In this document: positions 54,137-64,000 of the stretch, piece by piece
Numbering within the stretch: the stretch's first letter is position 1
Layout: each line of letters begins with the position of its first letter
Source of the DNA: Spirodela intermedia
Taxonomy: Eukaryota > Streptophyta > Magnoliopsida > Alismatales > Araceae
Assembly (NCBI GenBank): GCA_902729315.2
Contig: LR746278.1
Span: 4,411,501 to 4,475,500 of the forward strand
DNA length: 64,000 nucleotides
Reading direction: 5' to 3'
Notes under the pieces: generated by a model
Seen by the model: only the letters and a program-made list of their open reading frames with translations
The model's database searches: none
What the model was told of the DNA's origin: nothing
Program-made: the position numbers and the translations under genes

Positions 54137-56389
54137 ATGGGGGGAGGATCCCGGCGGTGGCCTCCCGCCGCCAACTTCATCGGGACTCTGCTGCTCGTCT
54201 TCTGTGAGCACCTCCCACCGAACTTCTCCCGCATTCTCCTCCCGAGCGATCTGCGACCCCATCTGAATTGTCATTTCTTCCCTTCGTTCGATGTCTCTTC
54301 CTGTGGTTGTTCTCTGTTTTTTTTTCTTTTTTTCTCTTCATTCAGGAACGGCAGTTCTCGGATGTAAGGTGTTGTTCATCTCTGCGAATTCGGCCGGGAT
54401 TTGATTTGTCCGTTCCCGAGTGTGGTGTTTCTTCGTGCTCCGTAATTTGGTTGATATTGGCCATTGTTTCGAACGATCGATCAATCATAGTCGCAGATTT
54501 ATCGGTTTATTTATCTGCTCCAGTCTCGATTCTATGGCATTTGCTTCCTCTTCCCATCGCCAGACATTCAAGCTGAAGAGAGATCTTCATGGCCGAGGCC
54601 CGACCATTTAAGCTTTCATCACCGTCTCGGATCGCCTCCTACCATTCCTTTCCCCGTATTTACTTCTGGAGATCCTCCTCTTCTCAGGTTTGTGGGAATT
54701 CTGCTTCAGATTCCTGGACGCTGCTGCAATTCCCAGCCTCGCATTGCATCATCAGGATGACCACATTCTGAAGGAGGACAAGGAAAAGCCCAGCGTCCTC
54801 CTCCCCGACACCTCTCCGAGCAGGGCGCCTCAACCCTTCCTCCCTTTCCTCGCGCCTTCCCCGCTGGCGCCCTTCTCCAACAACATCATCCCTAAATTAT
54901 CAGGTTCAGCTCCGCCAAAATCCCTGTAAAATCTGACGATGATTTGCACGTCCTGAGCGATCCTCGTCTCCGTCGATAGGGCTATGCGCGCTGAATTTCT
55001 CCTCCGCGGATAGCATGATCAGGACCACCGCCGTCGACTGCTGGACCTCCCTGGCGCCATTCCTAGCCAACGTGATCTGCTGCCCGCAGTTGCAGGCGAC
55101 GCTCGTCGTCCTCCTCGGGCAATCGAGCAGAGAGACGGGATCGCTCGCACTGGACGCCGCCCACGCGAACCACTGCCTCTCGGACTTGCAGAAGATCCTC
55201 GGGAGCCAGGGCGCGAACGAGGACCTGCGGCAGATCTGCTCCGTCCACCCGGCGAATCTCACCAAGGGCAGCTGCCCTGTTGGGGACGTCGACGGGGTCG
55301 AGAGCGTCGTTGACTCCTCGCAGCTCTTGGCCGCCTGCAAGAGGGTGGATTCGGTCAACGAGTGCTGCAGCCAGATCTGCCAGAACGCCATTCTGGACGC
55401 TTCCAGGAAGATGGCGCTCAGCGGCGGCGACCTGCCCGGCGCAGACGGAGCTCTCTTGCTGCCCGAGGATTTGCCCAGAATCGACGGCTGCAAGAACATC
55501 GTCATGAGGTGGCTGGCCAGTCGGCTGGATCCACCCTCTGCAAAACAACTGCTCAGAAGGATTTCCAATTGCAATGTGAATAGAGGTAAATCTGGGTATG
55601 CCTCTGCATGTTTATTGGTGGCTTCAATCCTCGCATAAATCTCACGTTTTTAAAGAATCAAACCCGTATACATTTCCTGATGTATGATTTCATAGGAGCC
55701 ATTTTTTGAGTTGGTGGGGTTCACTATCTTTTGGGTGCTAATTATTAACCTTCATAAAGACTTGAAGAAGGCTTACAAGATGTAGAGAAATTCTATGCCT
55801 TCGAATTTTTTTCTCCTGTTTGCTAAATCCTTTGGGTTCTTAATTATATCGCAGTGTGCCCGTTGGTCTTCCCTGATGCCAAAAGTGTGGCGAGAGACTG
55901 TGGGAATGCGATCAGCAACAGGACTGCCTGCTGCGTGGCCATGGATAACTACGTGTCCCACCTACAGAAGCAGAGTTTTATCACCAATCTTCAGGCGCTG
56001 GACTGTGCTTCCCAGCTGGGTCGCCAGCTGCAGGAGATGAACATAAGCGCGAACGTGTACAGCCTTTGTCAAGTCACCCTGAAGGATTTTTCTCTGCAAG
56101 GTTTGGGAGAACTTGGTCGCATGTGAAGTGCTCATCCTCATTTGGTAGGAAATAATAGTCTGCTTACTGATGTAACTTCCTTTTTTCCTGCTGTGTTCTT
56201 TTTGGTGGTGGGATCTGCGAACGGTGAACCAGTTGGCTCGCAAGGTAATATTTTACTCTGCTCTTTGCGGCTTTGGCTTCTTTTGTTGAGACATTGATGC
56301 TCTTTATGAGGGAGAACTGCGTTATGGACCTTAGGACTGGCACAGAGAGGGAGAGGGAGAGGGAGAGGGAGAGGAATGGGAGAGAGAGA

Positions 56390-56428
<39 letters not shown>

Positions 56429-59059
56429 CAGGGGGAGTCTCATCCGACCCACTTATAAACCATCAAAAAATATCTTTGTGAGACTTATCAACGCATGCTA
56501 CGTCTTACCTTGGCTTGTAGCTATTTTTAATTCACTTGTCATAGGTTTTTTCTAACGATATTATTTTCCTGGCCTTAATCTTAACTTTGAATTAACTTCA
56601 AGCAATGAACTTACACCTCTAGTCATCGGTTCCCATTTGTGCTGGTTCCAGAGTCGGGATGCCTCCTGCCCAGCCTGCCCTCCGATGCAACGTTCGACCA
56701 GTTCTCAGGCATCAGCTTTACTTGTGACTTGAATGACAACATTGCGGCTCCATGGCCTTCTGCATCTCTGCTGACATCTTCCTCCTGCAATAAATGTATG
56801 CATCCTGGCATTTTCCACGTGGCACTTATATCCCGATTTTTAATGTTTATTTCACAGGTTAACTAGAGTTTTGGCTTTGCATGAGATCCATAGGATTGAA
56901 GATGTTCTTATCAAATGTGGTTTTTAAAATTATAAAATTTATTTATTCCTATTGATGACCCAAAACTTATGTTGATCTACGGAAGGAAGTTAGCTACTGG
57001 ATTTAAGATATTATGTAAATGTTTCATGGCAGTTGACACCACATCAATCTAAAGCATCTGCAAGCCGCATGCTTGCCCACTCCAAGGGCCCCATCCCACA
57101 TAAAAGTGTCTAGGCATTGCTAGTAGACATTAAATTAATAATTTAAAACTGCTAAAAATAGTAGGATTGAGCTTCTACTGAAAGAAATAGTAGTTCTGGT
57201 GCATTTCTGAATGGGATAAGATTTTAGGGGTCAAAGTGGTGTTGATTAGGGAGCAGCATCTAATTATTGGCATTTTCGAGATCAAAATCTAGAATTACCT
57301 TCTTTTACTCGTCAGCTTTCATGCAATATAATGTTGACTGTAAAATTTTCGCTCAGTGTTTCTCTTCCCATGCTCAGCAGTAGTTGAGGTTACGGTGTGG
57401 CAGAGGAGCTAACATTCAACAACATTTCGCAAGGGCAGGCGACATATTTGTGTTTTTTTGTGATTTTGCCAATTGGAATGGTCTCAAGAAAAATATGAAT
57501 GTGTTTTCCATCTTATCTAATTTCATCACACCATATTGGATCTAGAATAAGCAATATGTTATATATTTAAATCAAAGCCTTCTTTTTTTTGTCAATTTTA
57601 TTTACTTTTTATGGGATTGAGTGCCCGAGCTTTCTTCCCTACTTCAAGTTGTATCTTGTTTCCAGGACCTTGTACTTTTGCCTGTGTCAAGGATTATCAC
57701 ATGTTGAAAGATGAATGCTTCCGTTTTTTTCCTTTGCATTTTCCTGGATGCTAAAATGTTGCCTGAAAATTGCAGCGGTCACCCTACCAGCCCTTCCTGC
57801 TGCAACTTCAGGACAGAGCGGTAAACTTTCTGCCTACTCGCATGTTATGCTTAACTTTAAATACATTGAAAATGATTCTGTTATTGTTCATGGGCCTTCT
57901 ATAATTGAAATGCAATGGGATGTGTTCCTTACAGGCGGAAAAAAGTTCAATTTATTTGGCGTTAATCAAACAAAAAAGGTTTTTATGTTTCATGGCAGTC
58001 AAATATCTGTATGATGACTCATATGTGGATCAGTATTTTAATCAGCTGGCGGAGCCCTTTTTTACCACAATTAAGGGAAAATTTATTGAATCATGTAGTT
58101 TGGCCTCTATGTTGATAACATGATTCGGCCACTTGTGATTGACATGCTCATCTAAATTACGCGATAAAGTGCTTTGCATTATTGATCTCTCTTATGGGCT
58201 TTTTGGTTATTCAGCGCCATCGTCAAAGTATGGAGATCAATCGAGCATTTCTATAACAAGACTTATTTAATCTCGTATGTCCTCCTGGATTTATGTCCTG
58301 ATGCATCTATCTGTAGACGCTTGTTCATCAAAACTAAATGATCAGGCCCTCTGATTAGCGGTTCGAGCGTCTGTTTCCACCTCTTGCAGGCCTTTTGGTT
58401 CTTCAACTCCATCATTGCTGTATTTCTATCCATCAGACCTTGATATAGGAAGATTTTCTTGAATCATCTGGCGTGGCCTCCTGGATTTATACTCTGATGT
58501 CTGCGATCACTTTGATCACCAGGACTTACACAATTAAGTGCTTTAAAATATTGATTGAATAATGGTTCAATCACTTGTTTCCATTCTCTCGTGAGGCATT
58601 AGGTTATCCAGCTGCATCAAAGGATCCGTATCTATCAAAAAAATTACATTTTGTGAAATAATCGGGTTGTGCAGCTCAATTTCACGATCTACCCCTATCA
58701 CATTTAATGTGAGGTTCTTCTACTATGCAGAAAACTTGAGTAATTAAGCACTGGTCATGAGATTTCGTTGGTGCTTTAATCTAAAAGAGTATTCTAGCAA
58801 CCCTTTAATGGCAGTCTATTGAATCGATTTTAAAGGCTCTTCTGTTAGTTTTTTTTTTTTCCCTTCCCTCGATGGATCAACCCGTTCCTTTTTTTTATTT
58901 TTATGTTATTTGTAGTCATTTAATGTTAGTGATTAGATTTTCTTACGCTGCTGGATCTTGGAGAAATAGCTAGGCTACTAACCTTAGAAGAAAACAACTG
59001 AAAATTTCTAAACTATTTGCTCCACTTGTATCGTTCTGTTGCCCAATTTTGCATACATT

Positions 59060-59115
<56 letters not shown>

Positions 59116-59760
59116 GTGTCCTTAAACTCGATATACAAGTTTGATTCATTCCAAAATGGGGCTGGCGTCTTCCTTGTGCAGGTGAGCTTGGAAATCATGG
59201 GAAAGTAGCTCTACTCATTCCATCGATTCTGATTCTGGAATGGTTCTTGCGCTAGAATTGGCCAGCCAGACTCAGATGTTCATGCCCAAGGACAGCCCAT
59301 TATATCTCACCGGAACGGTTGGTCATGAAAGAGGGAAGAGGGGTTAAGGGAGGGAGGGAGAGGGGGGGGGGGGTTGTTAAATTAGCTACGGTCTACCGGA
59401 GTTAATATATCCCTCAAATGTTATATTAGTTGGACTATGATTCTGCAAAGATGAAGCCAAGGATCAGAGGGCCTGAATTGGATTAGTCCTTGTGTAAAGT
59501 AAGTAGAAAGCCTTTCTTGGTAGTTTCTGTGTCTTTAGTTTTAACTCATCATTCCAGCTCAATCTGATGTTGTTTACCCTGCAGTTAATCCCTGATCTGA
59601 TCATTCTAATTTGCTATTACAAGGCTGTTTCTCAGGTGATCTAAGGCTGTTCATTCTGGCCATATGTAGAAACGATATGGTATTATTTTCATGCGCTTGT
59701 TGTTATGTTATTTTTATATTACTTTTGATTAATAATTATTGGTGTTATTTCTATATATAG
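54137..59760 (+). CDS. At1g61900-like secreted, probably GPI-anchored protein
   Basis: Exons 54137-54203, 54688-54903, 54980-55585, 55855-56100, 56233-56244 (12-nt microexon), 56652-56795 and 57776-57820 join in frame. Every intron is phase 1. Exons 1-2 give a signal peptide (FIGTLLLVFCLWEFCFRF) and the family motif RAPQPFLPFLAPSPLAPF. Exon 3 is Cys-rich (ICCPQLQATL, NECCSQICQNAILDA). Exon 4 has VCPLVFPDAKSV and SHLQKQSFITNLQALDC. The microexon supplies VGSQ, and exon 6 ESGCLLPSLPSDATFD and ISFTCDLNDNI. Exon 7 (VTLPALPAATSGQS) precedes the expected GPI signal. The terminal exon is unresolved: 59636-59760 is in frame after an AG and encodes a hydrophobic tail (MVLFSCACCYVIFILLLI), but other acceptors nearer exon 7 (57938, 58209) also give short open ends. 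Family role is unknown. Confidence 0.85.
58020..58740. repeat. Diverged tandem repeat, about 3 copies, inside or after the GPI-protein gene
   Basis: Blocks of about 185-200 bp share (G/C)TTTTTGGTTxTTCAxC(G/T)CCATC, TTGAATCAT, GGCCTCCTGGATTTAT and CTGATG. Copies start near 58020, 58195 and 58390, with a partial copy near 58600. Each copy carries an AG acceptor-like site at the same place. Confidence 0.55.
59063..59115. repeat. (CT)n microsatellite
   Basis: About 52 bp, probably within the last intron of the GPI-protein gene. A G run of about ten occurs at 59363-59373. Confidence 0.9.
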
Positions 59761-61009
59761 TTCACCCTTTTTTTTTTTTTGTCCATTCAAATTATTTCCT
59801 ATAATTCCATAAATATCTAGTGGTTCTGTGGATTTTCTCTTGGCAATTAATTATACTCAAGGGAGTTAGGTTTTGAGAAACGCATTGGAAGGTTGTGCAC
59901 ACTTAAAAGTTAAGTTTCAGGGATTGTAGAGTCTTGTGAAGCTCTCTTCCAATTGAGATGGGTCTAGTATTGCTTTGAGGCTCTCTAAGTAAGTTGAAAA
60001 TAATATGCCTTAGAAACCATGTGACTTCCAAACTGAGATGGTTGGTGGGAATAATTTAAATTTTTTGCTTTGTTGTGGAGGAAAACTTGCTTAAAACATA
60101 CTCAAAATCTTGTAAATATAATTTAAATCTTGGCTTGAGATTTTCATATGAAAAACAAAAAATCGACTAAGTATAAGAGACACGTTCAGCAAAGTTTCAT
60201 TATGCCTTGGTTTTAACCTAAGAGCTGGCATGCTCTCAAAGCCTCTTTTTTTTTTTCAATGTAGATATTAATATGGCACTTAGATCTTATTGTTGAAGAC
60301 TTAGGGGATGCACAAGTGGCAAAATAAAATCTAGCAAGAACAAACTGAAATAATTATGGTGTGAAAAAGTCCAACTCAAGCTCTTGGATTCCATCCAATA
60401 TGATTTGACTTTGGAGATCTGATCAACCACCGATTTCCTTGGCTATTTATTCTTCCTATAGCAACCCAGCTCTGATTCCCTTTATAGGTAACCTCACTCT
60501 AACTAATCTCCTTTGTTGTTGTACCTGCAAGAGGAGATAATGAGATATTGTCTGGCAAAAGAGGAGATAAGCAGGTATAGTTAGAAAGAGGAAAAAAATA
60601 GAAATCTAGGTTTTAATTAGAGTGTCCTAATTTGGGCTCCAAAAATGATCATTTTATATGCCATATTTAGAGTTTCTCACTCCTCTATTATTAGGCTAGT
60701 ATGTAGACCAACAGGCTTTGAACAGTCTATTTTCTTTAGCCCAACTAGGATATGAGCCAAATCTCAACAATCTCTACCTCCTCTTCTGAGAGTATGCTCC
60801 ACCTTCTCAACATATTGGTACTTGAATATTGGAGGATGCAAGGAGGAGCTGGCCAGCTGTCGTCCCAGTATAGTCTTCAAGGATGAGCCCAGCTAGGACG
60901 GCATAAAGGCTGAGGATATTGTCAGATACGTGTAGGTAGTCAGGTTGATTTCATTTAAAACTTTGAAAGAGACCAGAATTTTATGATGACATAATTCAAA
61001 AAATCCTCT
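59761..61009. other. AT-rich intergenic DNA
   Basis: No recognisable gene, RNA or repeat ends. Confidence 0.4.
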
Positions 61010-61868
61010 CAATTTTATTTCAAATCTGTCCCCATAAAATTATGTATTTTCTAATTTAGTCGCCTATAAAATTGAGGATTTTAGTTAGACCGTCATTTTA
61101 TAACATTTAACTATTTGACCCTATCTCGGTACATTTAAAATTACCCCTCTCTAATTTTGATGATTCTTTAAATCGACTAGAATAAAAAGAAATTTGGGAT
61201 ATGTCATAATCTCTACAATTTTCAGTTCAAGCCTTATAAAATTGAGCATTGTTTTCCCTACCATCATTTTAATAGATTTTATGTAACAAGGCTTTCGAGG
61301 CATATTTTATTTACAACCCTATAAAAGCAAAGATTCATTTAGAGTACCACCGTGTTATAGATTCTGCATGTAAATACGTGTATTCTAATTTATTCCCCCA
61401 TAAAACTGAGGATTTTAGTTAGACCGTCGTTTTATAACATTTAACGATTTCACCCTGACACGGCACATTTAAAATTACCACCCTCTCTAATTTGATGATT
61501 CTTCAAAAATCGACTAGAATAAAAAGTAATTTGGGATATGCCATACTCTCCACTATTTTCAGTTCAAACCTGATTAAATTGAGGACTATTTTCCCGTACC
61601 ATAATGTAATAGATTTTATGCAACAAGGCCTTTGAGGCATATTTTACTTACACCACATAAAAGAAAAGATTCCCTTAGCGTACCACCGTCTTAAAAAGTT
61701 TGCATCTAAATATATATTCTAATTTTAGTCCCCGACTAAATTGAGGATTTTAGTTAGACCGTCATTTTATAACAACTAGCTATTTTACCTTGTATACGTA
61801 CATTTAAAATTACCCCTCTCTAATTTCATAATTCTTCAAATCGGCTACTATAAAAATAAAATTTGGAT
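61010..61868. repeat. Tandem repeat of about 334 bp, about 2.5 copies
   Basis: GAGGATTTTAGTTAGACCGT recurs at about 61074, 61409 and 61743. Between these, ACATTTAAAATTACC, CTCTAATTT, AATCGACTAGAATAAAAAG, ATTTTCAGTTCAA, GGCATATTTTA and GTACCACCGT recur in the same order. Ends abruptly at the RING pseudogene. Confidence 0.9.
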
Positions 61869-61887
61869 ATACCGTAGTTTCTACTAT

Positions 61888-62520
61888 TTTTTAAGCGCGA
61901 CAGCGAAGGGGGGCAGCCGTAAGAGCACGGTAGGGAGCCGAATCCATGGGATCAAGATCTTCGTAGCAGATGGGACAGAGAGACGGCTCGGAAGCAACGG
62001 CTTGAGACCACCCCCAACTGATGTCGTCCTCGCTGCGGGTCACTCCATTTTGAGAGGGATGCTGAGCTTCTTCTTGAGATTGGGAACAGCATGTGGACGG
62101 AGCGCGTCGTCCTGCCGCCATGCCATCGTGATTCCCCTGGGTATTCCTCGCTCCAGATGATCTGTGAGACGCGAATGAAATCAGTCTTGCTCCAAGGTGC
62201 GGCCGAGACCAGGAAAGGACGGGGATTTGAATTGGAAGACGGAACAACGACGAAGGGAGCGAGAAGCGTATACTGGGAGAAAGCCACCGCTCCCCCCACG
62301 CTTGGAGCTCGCGTTCCTGCAACTTCCAGGCGAAAACAGGAGGCAAACTGGGCAAAGGACACGTCACAATGGGGAACTTCTCAGCGAGCGGGAGAAAATA
62401 CCTGGAAGAAGAATTCCGCAGAACTGACCAGTTCTTGCTCCCCCGTCGTCTCCCCTCCAGCGTGATGACGACGTCCCGAGCAACCTCGGTGGCGCAGATC
62501 TCTGCAATGGCCGCCGACTC
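61888..62520 (-). pseudogene. Decayed RING-finger gene, copy A
   Basis: The minus strand has SEPSLCPICYEDLDPMDS, the first zinc-ligand half of a RING domain (C-x2-C) of the plant CPICYEDLD type. The next half appears only after a one-base shift as LPCSYGCPLRC, and the sequence stops at the tandem repeat border, so the domain is cut. Upstream, exon-like 62510-62402 (EQELVSSAEFFFQ) and 62111-62050 (DDALRPHAVPNLKKKLSIPL) join across a 290-bp intron with TTCCAG|GTATTT and GCGGCAG|GACGAC borders. The intact family should have a complete C4-type RING near CGFRLCLFC. Probably non-functional. Confidence 0.7.
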
Positions 62521-63176
62521 AAAGCCGCCTGCTTGGAGAGAAGAACCCCAGGAGACGAGGAAGAGCGAGCCATAGGAGAGGGCGTAGACGTCCCAGAGCA
62601 CGTGTGAGCTTCCCGCCGGCTGGAATGCAGGTACAAGAATGCGCTACCCATTGTCCTTGCTCACTCGCCGTCGACCATCTCTGTGCGCTGGTACATAGAG
62701 AGGAGATGAAGACGGGGAGGGATTTATGTATCCATTGCGAGGCCAAACCGTGGAACGTCGTTTGGAGGGGCAACGTGGGCAGCCGGGCTTTCAGCCCTCT
62801 CAGGCCCCGAGAACCGGAGAACGCCTGGCCGGGCCAGTTCAGAAACTGCATCGAAGCATGTGACGATACGATACCGCGGAGGGAAATGAATCCATCCATC
62901 TCCGGAGTCTTATCTCATCTGCGCATAAATACCTAGGCAGTTTGGCTGTCTTCTGCCGCTTCGAGTACAAGGTCGCCACTGGGAGCTTCATCCTTGATCG
63001 TGTGGTTTTGTACGAGCTTTCCTTCCTTCTCTGTCTACCCTTCTCCATGTGCTCGGACCGCGACACGGAGGAGGACGTCGAGAGAACAATGGACACCTTT
63101 CTTGTGTCGCATCGCCGCTGTCCCCGCCCGTCGCGAGCTTGCCAACCCCCAATGAACGATCACTGGGAGGAGAATA
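62521..63176. other. Spacer between the two RING copies
   Basis: GC-balanced. Open frames on both strands, none recognised. Confidence 0.4.
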
Positions 63177-63205
63177 CAGAGAGAGCGAGAGAGCGAGAGA
63201 GAGAG

Positions 63206-63270
<65 letters not shown>
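63177..63270. repeat. (GA)n microsatellite, about 90 bp
   Basis: GAGAGC and GAGA units merging into a pure GA run. Keeps frames open on both strands (62942-63523 +, 62988-63278 -), which are not supported as genes. Confidence 0.95.
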
Positions 63271-63271
<1 letters not shown>

Positions 63272-63639
63272 GCCTCATATGGCCGGTGTGTCTCCAGGCA
63301 TCAACTGCAGAAAACCTCCGTTAAAATATTGACGCAGGTTACGGGTGGCGTCGAAGCGTCAGAAGAGATGAGAAGGGCGACGGGAGCTGGGGAAGGCCAT
63401 CGGCGGAGCATGATAATCGTACAGTCCCGAGAAGAAGAGTCCGGCGTCGGCCTCCCGTCTGAGCCCCTCCCTCCGCACACCAGGCGGTTGGTGGTTTCCC
63501 TCGTTGATCGTCACTGCCCATGAGATGGACGCCTGTGTTGCCGCCGATGCCATGTGGAGAAAGCCAGATAGTCACCACGGACGGGTCCTCCGTTGAAGTT
63601 GCAGGCGATTGGAGACTCAGGAGGCAGAGGAAAGTCTTT

Positions 63640-64000
63640 TAACTGAAAGTCCAGCTGTCCACAATTGAACATGGATAATCTTTTTCTGTCTGTCTGGGGT
63701 GTTGAGATGTGGACGTGGAAGCCCCAGGAGCAGAGGAAGCTCGAATCGAGATCCAGATCTTAGCAGCCGATGGGACGGGAAGACGGTTGGGAATCAATGC
63801 CGGGAGACCACCCAACCTGAGCTGCTTCGCGACATTTGGAAGAGTCTGTGGACGGAACGCGTCTACTGGAAGAATGAATTCCACAGAGTTGACCAGTTCC
63901 TGTTCCACCGACGTACACTCTCCTCCCTGATGCCGACGTCCTGTGGCGCAGATCTCCGCACATCGCCGTGTCGGAGTCGCGCTTTGGCCACGTCAAGCTC
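63640..64000 (-). pseudogene. Decayed RING-finger gene, copy B (intron segment missing)
   Basis: Homologue of copy A on the same strand, about 1.7 kb away. The minus strand gives QELVNSVEFILPVDAFRPQ and LPNVAKQL, aligned with copy A's two exons but without its 290-bp intron. The RING part reads PIGC, a TAA stop, then DLDLDSSFLCSWGFHVHI, which matches the family pattern CYEDLDLTDSSFLPCSCGF with a stop and lost cysteines. Continues to the right edge of the window (GGAGATCTGCGCCA at about 63950). Confidence 0.7.

Noticed and set aside
55063-55574. Minus-strand frames of 161 and 222 aa
   Set aside because: Antisense to exon 3 of the At1g61900-like gene, which has the conserved Cys pattern.
61891-62601. 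236-aa minus frame taken as one intact gene
   Set aside because: It reads through an intron and ends in a frameshifted half RING; homology with copy B supports a broken gene instead.
62942-63523. 193-aa plus-strand frame with Arg/Glu repeats
   Set aside because: Driven by the GA microsatellite; the flanking parts have no recognisable domain.

Overview
The window is nuclear DNA of a flowering plant. The genes carry canonical GT..AG introns, the protein families are plant-specific (S40/DUF584, PADRE/DUF4228-like, NIP1-like RING-H2, At1g61900-like GPI protein), LTR retrotransposons are present, and coding exons are very GC-rich against AT-rich spacers. High GC at third codon positions together with very dense CT/GA microsatellites suggests a monocot, possibly a compact-genome lineage. 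This placement is inference only.

Layout. (1) 1-2077 (+): 3' part of an SR-type RRM protein (SR45a/Tra2-like). (2) 2.7-6.0 kb: three blocks of CT/GA-rich minisatellites. (3) 7012-8388 (+): five-exon NIP1-like membrane RING-H2 protein, with a 21-bp minisatellite directly after the stop. (4) 10175-14157 (+): eight-exon OTU deubiquitinase of 208 aa. (5) 16610-17146 (-): single-exon S40/DUF584 protein. (6) 20.1-40.3 kb: a duplication cluster with three nearly identical intronless CAF1 deadenylase genes (-), a CAF1 fragment, a gag-only LTR retrotransposon (23097-30664, minus orientation), and an inverted pair of decayed copia reverse-transcriptase remnants (30.7-33.4 kb). (7) 43311-45643 (-): three-exon coiled-coil protein of the At1g50660 type. 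(8) 49868-50191 (+): small MGNC-start PADRE/DUF4228-like protein. (9) 54137 to about 59760 (+): At1g61900-like secreted, probably GPI-anchored protein that includes a 12-nt microexon. (10) 61.0-61.9 kb: tandem repeat of about 334 bp. (11) 61.9-64.0 kb: two decayed RING-finger gene copies (-), one of which lacks an intron-sized segment found in the other.

The genes do not form one pathway. Several act in RNA metabolism (SR protein, CAF1) or ubiquitin signalling (NIP1-like RING, OTU, RING pseudogenes). The most interesting parts are the recent CAF1 triplication with a slippage-prone poly-Glu tail and an alternative C-terminus in one copy, the microexon, the inverted copia remnants, and the RING pair that differs by a segment ending at a splice junction. 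Exon boundaries were derived by hand from reading frame, splice consensus and remembered family sequences, and were not checked against transcripts. I found no convincing tRNA, rRNA or other RNA gene and no CRISPR.
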